Shown piece by piece: positions 8,663 through 17,581 of a DNA stretch of 64,000 bases. Location: the NCBI GenBank assembly GCA_002966495.1, contig CP016490.1, positions 3,586,493 through 3,650,492 of the forward strand, in the 5' to 3' direction. The DNA comes from Halomonas sp. GFAJ-1 (lineage in GTDB: Bacteria; Pseudomonadota; Gammaproteobacteria; Pseudomonadales; Halomonadaceae). Numbering within the stretch: position 1 is the first letter of the stretch; each line of letters opens with the position of its first letter. Under the pieces are notes generated by a model. The model had not been told where the DNA came from and did no database searches. It worked only from the letters and a program-made list of their open reading frames with translations. The translations under genes were made by a program, and so were the position numbers.

Positions 8663-9727
8663 TTAAGTCGCCAACTGGCGCTGGTCAGCAAGACGTCGCG
8701 CCAGCGTTAGCGCAACCGCAAGGCTACTGGGGTCGGCAACGCCACGTCCGGCAAGATCAAGCGCCGTGCCATGGTCAACCGATGTGCGTACCAACGGCAG
8801 CCCAAGGGTAATATTGGCAGCCTGCCCAAAGCCTGCGTATTTTAGCACTGCAAGCCCCTGGTCATGATACATTGCCAATACCGCGTCTACGCCTGCTAAA
8901 TGCCGGGGCGTAAAGAGCGTATCAGCGGGAAGAGGGCCTTGTATGTCCAAGCCTTCTGCGCGCAGCGCATCAAGCGCGGGCGTGATGATTTCAAGTTCTT
9001 CGCGGCCTAGGTGGCCATCCTCCCCGGCATGGGGGTTTAAACCACATACCGCAATACGCGGGGTCGCGATCCCAAACTGACCCTTAAGGTCTTTCGCCAG
9101 CAGGCGGCTGATACGTAACACCCGTTCATAGGTAATCGCATCCGCCACGTCACGCAACGGCAAGTGCGTAGTAACCAGCGCTACCCGCAGGTCGCCACTG
9201 CCTTGCCAACTCTCGGCCTTGGTATGCAGGGCGGCATCGGTCGCCAGCAGCATCACCACTTCATTCACGCCGCAGGCATCCCGCAACCACTCGGTGTGGC
9301 CAGTGAAGTTTTCAAAGCCCCCTTCAATAATCACCCCTTTATGCAGCGGCGCGGTAACCATCGCAGCCGCTCGGCCTTGCTGGCAAGCATCGACCGCGGC
9401 CTGGAGGGTATTAAGCACGTAGCGTGCATTGGCAGGGTTGAGCGCACCCGGGCTAGCAGGCGCTTCCAACCAAACCGGCATCACCGCCAAGCGTCCCGCT
9501 GATGAGGCAACGCCCTGCTCTGGCACGGCCTCAATAACTTCAACCTCGAGTGCTAGCATAGCTGCCCGTTGGCGCAGCATGTCGGGATCGCCCACGGCAA
9601 GTGTACCTTCCGGCAACCGCCCTTGGGCCGCCAGCATAAGCGTTAGCTCCGGGCCAATCCCTGCTGGCTCCCCGGTGGTAATGAGAAGGGGCAAGCTTGG
9701 TTGGCCTGGGCCTGTTTGACTAAGCAT
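8663..9727 (-). CDS. pdxA: 4-hydroxythreonine-4-phosphate dehydrogenase PdxA
   Basis: PdxA oxidises 4-phosphohydroxy-L-threonine in the DXP-dependent pyridoxal phosphate pathway. The family features are TTGEPAGIGPEL at the start, VTAPLHKGVI, the metal site around FTGHTEW, CGLNPHAGEDG and the C-terminal AMYHDQGLAVLKYAGF. The 354 residues run slightly longer than usual because of the N-terminus. The start codon overlaps the surA stop (TAATG). A 95-bp gap separates it from rsmA. Confidence 0.96.
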   Translation of the reverse strand: MLSQTGPGQPSLPLLITTGEPAGIGPELTLMLAAQGRLPEGTLAVGDPDMLRQRAAMLALEVEVIEAVPEQGVASSAGRLAVMPVWLEAPASPGALNPANARYVLNTLQAAVDACQQGRAAAMVTAPLHKGVIIEGGFENFTGHTEWLRDACGVNEVVMLLATDAALHTKAESWQGSGDLRVALVTTHLPLRDVADAITYERVLRISRLLAKDLKGQFGIATPRIAVCGLNPHAGEDGHLGREELEIITPALDALRAEGLDIQGPLPADTLFTPRHLAGVDAVLAMYHDQGLAVLKYAGFGQAANITLGLPLVRTSVDHGTALDLAGRGVADPSSLAVALTLARRLADQRQLAT

Positions 9728-10767
9728 TAAAGACGGATATCCACAAAGGCCTGCTCACGAATCTCACGCTGCCAGGCTTGCAGCTCTTCATTTGCCCGCC
9801 GCTGAAAAATCGCTTGGCGAACCTGCTCGCGGCGACTCTCTTCGGTAACATCTTGGCGACGACGCTCCAGCACCTCAATAACGTGGTAGCCAAACTGTGA
9901 GCGCACCGGTTGAGAGGTTTGATTAGCGCCAAGCGAGCCCATTGCTTCTTCAAAGGCAGGTACCGTTTGGCCTGGGCGCACCCAGCCCAGCTCCCCGCCG
10001 TTCATAGCACTGCCACGGTCGTCGCTAAACTCTCGGGCGACCGCGGCAAAGTCTTCACCTTGCTGCAGACGCTGGCGCGCTTGCTCTGCCCTGGCGCGTG
10101 CTTGATTTTCATCACGGTTGGGCGTCAGTTCAACTAGCACATGGCGAGCTCGTGTCTCTTCGATAAAGGATTGCCCCTGCTGCGTGTCCTGCTGCTGGCT
10201 TATAAAACGCTCAACCTCGCGGTCACTTACAGAAACACGCTGGCTAATACGGCGCTGCTGAATTTGGCGCATGAGCATTTCACGACGAACCTCCTCACGC
10301 ACATCGGCGAGGCTCATACCATCGGCTTCCACGGCGTCGGCAAACTCGTCCAGCGTCATGTCGTTGGACTCTGCAATCGTGCGCAGCTGTCGATTTAGCT
10401 CAGTATCATCAACGCTCAAATTAGCCTGGCGCGCCATCTGAAGCTGAATTTCATCCATCACCATACGTTCAAGCACCTGCTGCGCCAGCTGAGAGCGTGG
10501 CGGCAAACTACCGCCTTGGGCCTCGGCCTGCTGCTCAACCTGGTTGATGCGGTCGTTAAGTTCGCTGCGCATAATGACGCCATCGTTCACCACGGCAACA
10601 ACGTTATCCAACATTTGCCGCTGCGTGGACTCAAAATTCTGCGCATGCAGGGTGAGTGGCACAAGCGCTGCGCTGGCCCCGAGGCAGAGTGCCATCATGC
10701 TACCCGCAGAGAGCAGTTTTGCCCGTTTTGTTACCACACGGGTTAGCAGGGTGTTTCTGATCGTCAT
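9727..10767 (-). CDS. surA: Periplasmic chaperone and prolyl isomerase SurA (one parvulin domain)
   Basis: SurA escorts outer-membrane proteins, LptD among them, to the Bam complex. A long signal peptide (hydrophobic stretch to about residue 42, ending LTLHAQ) precedes the SurA_N chaperone region at about 50-190. Only one parvulin domain follows, at about 205-305 (ARHVLVEL, GSAMNGGELGWVRPGQ, SQFGYHVIEVLERR), and then the C-terminal helix ending FVDIRL. E. coli SurA has two parvulin domains and about 428 residues; this protein has 346, and the remaining domain resembles the second, active one. The reading frame is clean, so this is an architecture variant rather than a broken gene. Confidence 0.93.
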   Translation of the reverse strand: MTIRNTLLTRVVTKRAKLLSAGSMMALCLGASAALVPLTLHAQNFESTQRQMLDNVVAVVNDGVIMRSELNDRINQVEQQAEAQGGSLPPRSQLAQQVLERMVMDEIQLQMARQANLSVDDTELNRQLRTIAESNDMTLDEFADAVEADGMSLADVREEVRREMLMRQIQQRRISQRVSVSDREVERFISQQQDTQQGQSFIEETRARHVLVELTPNRDENQARARAEQARQRLQQGEDFAAVAREFSDDRGSAMNGGELGWVRPGQTVPAFEEAMGSLGANQTSQPVRSQFGYHVIEVLERRRQDVTEESRREQVRQAIFQRRANEELQAWQREIREQAFVDIRL

Positions 10768-10802
10768 AAAAAGTCTCTTTCACTCGCCAATTAAGGAGGT
10801 CG

Positions 10803-13250
10803 TTAAAGGGGTGTTGGGCGATAGCCAGGGATCGCCCGTTCAAAGTAGCTGTCGGCATCCTGCCCAACGCCACCCAAGCCACGGAACACAAAGCGTAAAA
10901 ACAGTCCGCGGTCATTGAAATCATCACTCACTCGGGCGGTGTCGTTATCGTCCACCCACTCACGCCACACTAGCTGCACACCATAGCAGCAGTCATTCCA
11001 CTGCAGCCCCGCTAACTGCTCCAGTGAGCGATCATTAGTCTGATCGTGAAGGTAGCGGCCTATCAAATCAATCCGAGGGCTGGCTTTCCAGGCAAACGAG
11101 AGATCCCACTCTTCGCGGTTAAAGTTTCGAAAGCCATCATCCCCGGGAACAACGCCAGGATCGAACCCTTCGATCTCCCAACGGTAGCCAAGGTTCACTA
11201 TATGCCCCTGCGGATGGCGATAGCGTAGGTCCACACTAGAGCGTTCGGTCTGCTCGCGGTGGTCATCGTAGAGCCATTCGTAGCCGGTGCTCCAGCGGTC
11301 ATTAATCTGCCAGTCCAGCCGGGTAACCAGCGGTGAGCGGTCTCGGGTGGCCTGGTAACGACGCTGGGGATTGACGCCTGGGTCTTCCTCGGGCCGCGCT
11401 GGCAGCGTATCGGGGTCACCCTCGCTATCAATGCGACGTTCAGAAAAATAGAGGCTCTGACCGATGCCAAAGGTCAGCCGATCACGCCCTGTACTGTCTT
11501 CAAGCAAACGTGACTGCACGCCAACAGAGACACGGTTAAGATCCCCGACCCGGTCGGTTCCCGAAAAGCGATGTGGCGACCAGAGTTGCTCCCAAGAAAA
11601 TACCCGCTCTCGGCTATCAAAATCGGGCAGTTGGGTTTGGTTTGTGCGCGGCACGTAGGCGTAGTTCAGGCGCGGCTCCAGCGTTTGGCGATAGTCGCGC
11701 CCGCCCAATTCAAGCTCGCGGTCGAAGACTAACCCGCTATCGATGGAGGTAATCGCAATACTACGGCTTGGCGAGGTCTCGCGGTCAGTAACACGCTGAC
11801 CATAGTCAAGCTCGTAAGCGGTTTGCCATAGCTCGGTGCGCGGTTCGATATACCCCCAGGCCTGCTCTGCCCGCCAGCCAAATGCAGGCGACAAATGCAG
11901 ACGCGTGCCGGTGGCCGCTTCACGCTCAGGCACTTGCCGCTCATCGACATCCCGCCAGAAATAGGTGGCGTTAGAGCGCCACTGGCTATAGAAGCCGCTG
12001 CCAAACTGCCACTCGGCATTGGCCGTTAAGCTAGGCAGCCGATAAAAAGGTTTATCGGTATCGCTCAACGGATCCTCTAAACGCTGGAACCCCTGGGCAC
12101 GGGCATCCAGCTGCCAGCGCTCGCCGCGGTAATCGACCTGGGCCAGCCGCTCCATACTCACCCGCTCACTATTGCCAAACTCGCCGCCAAAGTCGTCAAA
12201 GTAGCGGCCATCGCTGGCGGCGCCATAACGTAAATTGTAGTCGCTGCGCTCATTAATCAGGCCGGTATGGTAGGCGTCAATATACCAGCGATCTTCGCCC
12301 TCAAAGCGGTTGCTACCGGTACTGCTTCCCCCATCGTTATTTAAAAAGCCGCCTTCGACAATACCCTGGCTTTCGGCAAACAAATAACGATATTCACCGT
12401 TGAGCAGTAAGCCTTGATCCGACATCCAGCGCGGGGTGATGGTGGCATCGTGGTTGGGTGCAATGTTCCAGTAAAACGGCTGGGTATAGTCAAAGCCGTC
12501 ACTAGAGAAGCCCACGGAAGGTGAAAGCAACCCCGTATGGCGCCGGTCATCAATGGGGAAGCGCAGCCAAGGCCAATAGAATACCGGCACGTCTTTTATT
12601 TCTAAACGGGCATGGCGTGCGGTGCCGAAGCCCTCGGCCTGATCCAGCTTGATATCACTTCCCACTAACTGCCAGCTATTGGCACCCGGGTCGCAGGCGG
12701 TGAAGGTAGCATTGCGCAAGCGATACTGCTCTTCACCGGTTTGCTCAAGCTGGCTGGCTTGACCGCGCAAGTGCTGCTCATAAAGAACATAGTGACTGTT
12801 GCTTAACGAAGCGCGATCTTCATTAAGCATTAGTGTAGCTTGGTCGCCGCGCAACAGTGCTTGGCCGTCGCGCAGGGCTAAGTTGCCCTGAACCTCGACC
12901 TGCTGGCGGTCAGCAGGTAAATAAACCTGTTCCGCGGTCAGCTCCGTATTGCCCCGCCGCAATACCACATCGCCCCGCAGAAGCGCTTCGCCGTCTGCAG
13001 CATAATCCACCTCTTGGGTTTCAACCGACAGTGTTTCGGGGTTCTGTTCCGCTGGCAAGCGGTAGCCGGGCATTACATAACGCCCACGACACACTTGTAG
13101 AGACGCCTCATCCTGCCCATAGGGCTGCCAATCAAGCACCTCAGCAGGCAGCGGTTGGCCTTGGGCCACCGCTGAAAAGGAGGCGCCCGCGAGCAAACTG
13201 CCCAACAGCGTGTGCGCGACCGGAGCGGTGCGCGAAAATCGCTTGCCCAT
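10803..13250 (-). CDS. lptD: LPS-assembly outer-membrane protein LptD
   Basis: LptD, with LptE, inserts lipopolysaccharide into the outer leaflet. I place the start at ATG 13250, preceded by AAGGA at 8 nt; an upstream in-frame ATG lacks a good site. A signal peptide ends near AVAQG. The N-terminal OstA jellyroll (VDYAADGEALLRGDVVLRRG) precedes the 26-strand barrel, with the signature PVFYWPWLRFPIDDRRHTGL. The four disulfide cysteines are present: one near residue 54 (LQVCRGR), one in TFTACDPG and the adjacent pair in NDCCYG. It is the first gene of the operon, divergent from amgK with about 70 bp between the starts. Confidence 0.96.
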   Translation of the reverse strand: MGKRFSRTAPVAHTLLGSLLAGASFSAVAQGQPLPAEVLDWQPYGQDEASLQVCRGRYVMPGYRLPAEQNPETLSVETQEVDYAADGEALLRGDVVLRRGNTELTAEQVYLPADRQQVEVQGNLALRDGQALLRGDQATLMLNEDRASLSNSHYVLYEQHLRGQASQLEQTGEEQYRLRNATFTACDPGANSWQLVGSDIKLDQAEGFGTARHARLEIKDVPVFYWPWLRFPIDDRRHTGLLSPSVGFSSDGFDYTQPFYWNIAPNHDATITPRWMSDQGLLLNGEYRYLFAESQGIVEGGFLNNDGGSSTGSNRFEGEDRWYIDAYHTGLINERSDYNLRYGAASDGRYFDDFGGEFGNSERVSMERLAQVDYRGERWQLDARAQGFQRLEDPLSDTDKPFYRLPSLTANAEWQFGSGFYSQWRSNATYFWRDVDERQVPEREAATGTRLHLSPAFGWRAEQAWGYIEPRTELWQTAYELDYGQRVTDRETSPSRSIAITSIDSGLVFDRELELGGRDYRQTLEPRLNYAYVPRTNQTQLPDFDSRERVFSWEQLWSPHRFSGTDRVGDLNRVSVGVQSRLLEDSTGRDRLTFGIGQSLYFSERRIDSEGDPDTLPARPEEDPGVNPQRRYQATRDRSPLVTRLDWQINDRWSTGYEWLYDDHREQTERSSVDLRYRHPQGHIVNLGYRWEIEGFDPGVVPGDDGFRNFNREEWDLSFAWKASPRIDLIGRYLHDQTNDRSLEQLAGLQWNDCCYGVQLVWREWVDDNDTARVSDDFNDRGLFLRFVFRGLGGVGQDADSYFERAIPGYRPTPL

Positions 13251-13320
13251 GTTCGTTATCCTTGGCATCCAGAATCGGTATTATACAGGCAGCATGATGC
13301 CCGACCAGCAAGGAGCTTGC

Positions 13321-14331
13321 ATGTCCTCTTCCAGGATCGACGCCCTCACCCGATGGGCAGCTAACCAAAACGGCCTAGATGTGGCCGCTATTACCATGAC
13401 ACCCGCAGGGGGCGACGCCAGTTTCCGGCGCTATTTTCGGCTAACCCTGCCAGACGGCACCACCCAAGTAGTGATGGACGCACCACCCGCTCAAGAAGAC
13501 TCTGCCCCTTTTGTAGCAATAGGCCAACGCTGGCATGCCGCTGGGCTGCCCGTGCCTGCTATTCACGCAGCAAATTTAGATAGCGGCTTTTTACTGCTAG
13601 ATGACCTGGGTAATACGCCGCTGCAAGACTTTTTCACCGATGAGCAGAGCACTCAGCAAAGCCACCTCCAAGCGCTAGATCTAATTGCCCAGCTGCAAAA
13701 TCGTGCCAACCCACAGGCACTACCCGCCTATGACGCGGCATTACTCGGGCGTGAACTCGACCTCTTTCCCGAGTGGTGCCTGGGCAAGTGGCTTGGGCTA
13801 GCTATCCCTGAGAGTTGGAAAGCGCTACATGCAGCGTTAATTGAGCAGGCCCTTGCGCAACCCGTGGTTTGCGTACACCGCGACTTTGATGCAATGAATA
13901 TTATGGTGCTGAATCAGCAGCTTTATATAATCGACTTTCAAGACGCCGTCGCCGGCCCCATCAGCTACGACGTTATCTCCCTGCTTCGAGGACGCTACTG
14001 CCGCTTCTCTAACGAACAGTTTAACCAGTTCGCACGGCGTTTCTACGAAGATGCGCGCAAAGACGGGCGACTATCCCGCCAAACCAGTGAGTCAATGTTT
14101 CTCACCCAATGCCACGCCATGGCCGCTCAGCGCTCGTTAAAGGTACTGGGGATTTTCTGCAGGCTGACGCTGCGTGACCAAAAACAGGGTTATTTAGCCC
14201 GTCTGCCCCACTTTTTGAATCACCTGGAGGATAGCTTAGCGGCACTTAACCAACATGACGACTTTAGCCAGTGGGTAAGCGCAACGCTTCGCCCAGCGAT
14301 TATTCAACGTCTAGCGGAAAGCGCTACATGA
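13321..14331 (+). CDS. amgK: N-acetylmuramate/N-acetylglucosamine kinase AmgK
   Basis: This is an aminoglycoside-phosphotransferase-fold kinase of 336 residues. It carries the glycine-rich GGDASFRRYFR near residue 25, the Brenner motif VCVHRDFDAMNIMV and IIDFQDAVAGP for metal binding. In Pseudomonas, AmgK phosphorylates the anomeric hydroxyl of MurNAc or GlcNAc in the recycling route that bypasses de novo UDP-MurNAc synthesis. The directly coupled murU downstream supports that assignment over a generic aminoglycoside kinase. The start is ATG 13321 after AAGGAG at 5 nt. The open frame extends upstream, but that part overlaps the lptD start region. Confidence 0.9.
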   Translation: MSSSRIDALTRWAANQNGLDVAAITMTPAGGDASFRRYFRLTLPDGTTQVVMDAPPAQEDSAPFVAIGQRWHAAGLPVPAIHAANLDSGFLLLDDLGNTPLQDFFTDEQSTQQSHLQALDLIAQLQNRANPQALPAYDAALLGRELDLFPEWCLGKWLGLAIPESWKALHAALIEQALAQPVVCVHRDFDAMNIMVLNQQLYIIDFQDAVAGPISYDVISLLRGRYCRFSNEQFNQFARRFYEDARKDGRLSRQTSESMFLTQCHAMAAQRSLKVLGIFCRLTLRDQKQGYLARLPHFLNHLEDSLAALNQHDDFSQWVSATLRPAIIQRLAESAT

Positions 14332-14999
14332 AAGCGATGATTCTCGCCGCCGGGCTAGGGAAACGGATGCGCCCGCTAACCGACCACTGCCCCAAACCGT
14401 TGCTACCTGTGGCGGGCAAACCGTTAATCATTTATCACCTTGAGCGGTTACAGCAAGCCGGGGTTGAAGAAGTAGTGATTAACGTTAGCTACCGGGCTGA
14501 GCAAATCATGGCAGCATTAGGCGACGGCTCAGCGTATCAGCTGCGCATCCACTGGAGCCGTGAAACCACCCCGCTAGAAACCGGTGGAGGCATACAAAAA
14601 GCGCTGCCGTTACTTGGCGACGCGCCTTTTATGCTCATTAATGGCGACGTCTGGTGTAGCTATTTACCCACTGAAATAGCGCTTAAAAAAGGGGATCTCG
14701 CACATTTAGTGTTAGTTGATAACCCTGACCACCACTTAACGGGCGACTTTGCCCTGAATCACGGCCGCGTTACGGCTGACGGTTCGCCGCACTTAACCTT
14801 CGCCGGCATTAGCCTGCTGCATCCTGCGCTACTGGAAAGCGAGCCGCCGGGGGCGTTTGCCCTGGCGCCGCTGCTCAAGCAAGCGATGAATGATAACCGA
14901 GTAAGCGGCGAGCACTTTACAGGCCACTGGGTGGACGTGGGCACCCCGGAACGATTAACCGCCCTTGAGCACCACCTGATGCAGCCTAGGGAGCGATGA
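14328..14999 (+). CDS. murU: N-acetylmuramate 1-phosphate uridylyltransferase MurU
   Basis: MurU converts MurNAc-1-phosphate and UTP to UDP-MurNAc, the step after AmgK. The 223 residues have the nucleotidyltransferase signature MILAAGLGKRMRPLTDHCPK, the ETGGGIQKALP segment and MLINGDVW with the metal-binding aspartate. The start ATG overlaps the amgK stop (ATGA). I discard a longer reading starting inside amgK. The pair gives the cell a fosfomycin-insensitive supply of UDP-MurNAc, as established in Pseudomonas. Confidence 0.92.
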   Translation: MKAMILAAGLGKRMRPLTDHCPKPLLPVAGKPLIIYHLERLQQAGVEEVVINVSYRAEQIMAALGDGSAYQLRIHWSRETTPLETGGGIQKALPLLGDAPFMLINGDVWCSYLPTEIALKKGDLAHLVLVDNPDHHLTGDFALNHGRVTADGSPHLTFAGISLLHPALLESEPPGAFALAPLLKQAMNDNRVSGEHFTGHWVDVGTPERLTALEHHLMQPRER

Positions 15000-15070
15000 G
15001 GCAGTGCGCTACCCGATAGAAATGTTATGCTGCGCGACTTACCTTTCGTCGCCAAGATGAGGAGAGCAAC

Positions 15071-15490
15071 GTGAAAGCACGGGTAAAATGGACGGATGGC
15101 CGCCAGTTTGTCGCGGAATCGGGTAGTGGGCACAGCGTTGTCATCGATGGTCCACCTAATCACGGTGGCCGAAATACAGGCCCGCGCCCCATGGAAATGC
15201 TGTTGATGGGTATGGGTAGCTGCACGGCGTTCGATGTCCTGAATATCCTCGACAAAGCCCGGGCGGATGTCACCGACTGTGTTGCCGAGCTTGAGGCAGA
15301 GCGTGCCGACGACGTGCCCTCCGTGTTCACAAAGATTCACGTTCACTTTTTAGTGACCGGGCGCAGCTTGAAAGAGAAGCAGGTACAGCGTGCCGTTGAG
15401 CTTTCCGCTGAAAAATATTGCAGTGCTTCGATTATGCTCGTGAAAGGGGGTGTTGAGATTACCCACTCGTTTGAGATCATCGAAGCTTGA
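15071..15490 (+). CDS. OsmC family protein, YhfA-like
   Basis: This 139-residue protein has the OsmC/Ohr fold. The helix MLLMGMGSCTAFDVLNIL carries the first conserved cysteine, and the second is in AEKYCSASIMLVKGGVEITH. Both cysteines of the OsmC peroxidatic pair are therefore present. OsmC and Ohr proteins reduce organic hydroperoxides with lipoyl or thiol donors; the YhfA subgroup has no proven substrate. The GTG start follows AGGAG at 6 nt. It lies 71 bp after murU and may have its own promoter. Confidence 0.85.
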   Translation: MKARVKWTDGRQFVAESGSGHSVVIDGPPNHGGRNTGPRPMEMLLMGMGSCTAFDVLNILDKARADVTDCVAELEAERADDVPSVFTKIHVHFLVTGRSLKEKQVQRAVELSAEKYCSASIMLVKGGVEITHSFEIIEA

Positions 15491-15760
15491 GCTGCCTAGG
15501 GGTTAGCCCAGCCCGTGTGAGCCACACCATCGTTCTTAGCGGGCACCTGAAAAGGCCCCTACCAGACACGCTAGCGGCAAAAAAAATTGCCCGTCTGGAT
15601 GCATACCACGCCATGGGCGGGCATAATACGCCCGCTTGTTTATATCCCTACTGCGTAGCACGTGCTTGCAAGCGCCACCTGACAAGCGCGGTGACAAGTA
15701 TTTATCGGTTCCGGCGCTGGCTCGTCGGGGTGTCTTCATCTGCCATAGGGAGGTTCGGAC

Positions 15761-16555
15761 GTGTCAGATAATCTCCGACTCCACGGGTTTAACAACCTGA
15801 CCAGCTCGCTGAGCTTTAATATTTACGACATCTGTTACGCCAAAACCGAAGAGCAGCGTGCGGCTTATATCGACTATATCGATGAGCTTTACAACGCCGA
15901 ACGTTTGACGCAGATCCTTAAAGACGTCACGAATATCATCGGCGCCCACGTGCTGAATATTTCGCGTCAAGACTATGAGCCGCACGGGGCTAGCGTCACC
16001 ATCCTAATCGCTGAACACGAACTGGATGAGCCAAGCCTTGAACACACGGAGCCAGGCCCCGGCCCGCTACCCGAAACGGTCGTCGCCCACCTGGATAAAA
16101 GCCACGTAACGGTGCATAGCTACCCTGAGTCTCACCCGGACAACGGCATTAGCACCTTCCGCTTGGATATCGATGTCTCTACCTGTGGACATATCAGTCC
16201 TCTTAAAGCGCTGAACTATCTGATCCACAGCTTTGATTCCGATATCGTGACCATGGATTATCGCGTACGTGGTTTCACCCGCGATGTGGATGGTAAGAAG
16301 CTGTTTATTGATCACGACATTACCTCAATCCAAGACTACTTGGCAGAAGATACCAAGCAGGCTTATCAGATGATCGACGTGAACGTGTATCAAGAAAACA
16401 TGTTCCACACCAAGATGCTGCTGAAGGATTTCGAACTGGACAACTACCTGTTCGGCACCTCGCGCCGGGACATTACCTTTGAAGAAGCGCGGGATATCGA
16501 AAGCCGCTTGCGCAAAGAGATGCTTGAGATTTTTTACTCGCGTAATCTCGATTAA
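15761..16555 (+). CDS. speD: S-adenosylmethionine decarboxylase proenzyme SpeD
   Basis: SpeD makes decarboxylated SAM, the aminopropyl donor for spermidine synthesis. The 264 residues are the long proteobacterial class, with LHGFNNLTSSLSFNIYDICY at the N-terminus. The self-cleavage site is LDKS114H, where Ser114 becomes the pyruvoyl prosthetic group. VSTCGHISPLKALNYLI and YRVRGFTRD follow. The GTG start sits 7 nt after GGAGG. The 270-bp upstream gap contains an imperfect inverted repeat (CCAGAC/GTCTGG around GGCAA/TTGCC, 15562-15598), whose role I cannot assign. A strong terminator follows. Confidence 0.96.
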   Translation: MSDNLRLHGFNNLTSSLSFNIYDICYAKTEEQRAAYIDYIDELYNAERLTQILKDVTNIIGAHVLNISRQDYEPHGASVTILIAEHELDEPSLEHTEPGPGPLPETVVAHLDKSHVTVHSYPESHPDNGISTFRLDIDVSTCGHISPLKALNYLIHSFDSDIVTMDYRVRGFTRDVDGKKLFIDHDITSIQDYLAEDTKQAYQMIDVNVYQENMFHTKMLLKDFELDNYLFGTSRRDITFEEARDIESRLRKEMLEIFYSRNLD

Positions 16556-16601
16556 GCATTTTGTTCAATCAGCACGCCACGCTCTCAAACGCTTAAATAC
16601 C

Positions 16602-16641
16602 GAAAAGCCGTCCCACGACTCATCGTGGGACGGCTTTTTTA
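16602..16641. terminator. Bidirectional terminator between speD and lpxL
   Basis: A perfect stem AAGCCGTCCCACGA / TCGTGGGACGGCTT is followed by a T-run on the plus strand and preceded by an A-run that gives a short T-stretch on the minus strand. It sits between the convergent speD and lpxL and should end both transcripts. Confidence 0.92.
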
Positions 16642-16654
16642 CGCTGGGTATACG

Positions 16655-17569
16655 TCAATAAAGGCTCGACTCGCCTTCTGGGCGCGTTTTAAACCGTCGG
16701 TGAAGCCATAGATACTGTTCAGGATGCTTACGAATAGCCCGCTCGATAAATTCATTTACCCGGGTTGCGTCTGCCACCTCGTCCCCACTCGGAAAATCAT
16801 CAAACGCGGGCAGGCACTCAATGGTATAGGTGCGATTATCCGGGTTGCGGTGGAACATCAGTGGCACCACGGGCGCGCCTGTCATACGGGCAATTTTGCC
16901 CGTTAGGCGAATGGTCGCCGCCTGCTGGCCAAATAACGGCGCAAACACGCTGACATCGCGGCCAAAATCTTGATCCGGTGAATACCAAACAATATGCCCC
17001 GCTTTAATCCGCCGCACCACGCCACGCAGATCATGACGATCAATCGCCTGACCAAAAATACGCGAGCGGGCGCGGGTCATAAACCGCTCGAAAAGCGGGT
17101 TGTTATGTGGCCGGTACACAACATCCGCTGGGAAAAACAGCGAATGTAGCGCCCCACCTAAATCCAGTGTTGAAAAGTGGATACCCACCACCAGCACGCC
17201 TTTGCCCTGGGCGTATGCTCGGGCAAGGTGCTCCTGGCCATTATACGCCACGCGGTGACGGAAGCCTTCCGCCTCGCGGCACCAGCCGGTGGCGGTTTCC
17301 ACTAGACCTATCCCGTTAGCAATAAAGGTTTCTTTAACCAGTTTACGCTGCTGCTCGGCACTTTTTTCTGGAAAACAGAGGGCAATGTTGGCAGCCGTAA
17401 TTTGCCGGCGTCGTTTAACAAACCGCCACGCCAGCAGGCCCAGCATTTTTCCCACCCCTAGCTTTAATGGCCAGGGGAGCCAGGCAGCAACGTACATCAA
17501 GCCGATGGCTAACCAGGTAGGCCAATAACGGGGATGAGCAAATGAGCGTGGGTACGAGTTTTTTGACAT
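16655..17569 (-). CDS. lpxL: Lipid A biosynthesis lauroyl acyltransferase (LpxL/HtrB family)
   Basis: LpxL-type enzymes add a secondary acyl chain to Kdo-lipid IVA at the inner membrane. The 304 residues start with a membrane segment (about 18-35). The HxxxxD/E catalytic motif is seen as HFSTLD at about 136-141, followed by VVYRPHNNPLFE, WYSPDQDFG and the C-terminal WLHRRFKTRP, all standard for the family. Whether the chain is laurate or another acid, and whether it is LpxL or LpxM, cannot be told from sequence alone; the HFSTLDLGG context favours LpxL. It follows alr by 12 bp. Confidence 0.88.
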   Translation of the reverse strand: MSKNSYPRSFAHPRYWPTWLAIGLMYVAAWLPWPLKLGVGKMLGLLAWRFVKRRRQITAANIALCFPEKSAEQQRKLVKETFIANGIGLVETATGWCREAEGFRHRVAYNGQEHLARAYAQGKGVLVVGIHFSTLDLGGALHSLFFPADVVYRPHNNPLFERFMTRARSRIFGQAIDRHDLRGVVRRIKAGHIVWYSPDQDFGRDVSVFAPLFGQQAATIRLTGKIARMTGAPVVPLMFHRNPDNRTYTIECLPAFDDFPSGDEVADATRVNEFIERAIRKHPEQYLWLHRRFKTRPEGESSLY

Positions 17570-17581
17570 ACATATAACCGT

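Noticed and set aside
13210..13320. N-terminal extension of AmgK
   Set aside because: It would overlap the lptD start region, and the good AAGGAG site and family N-terminus are at 13321.
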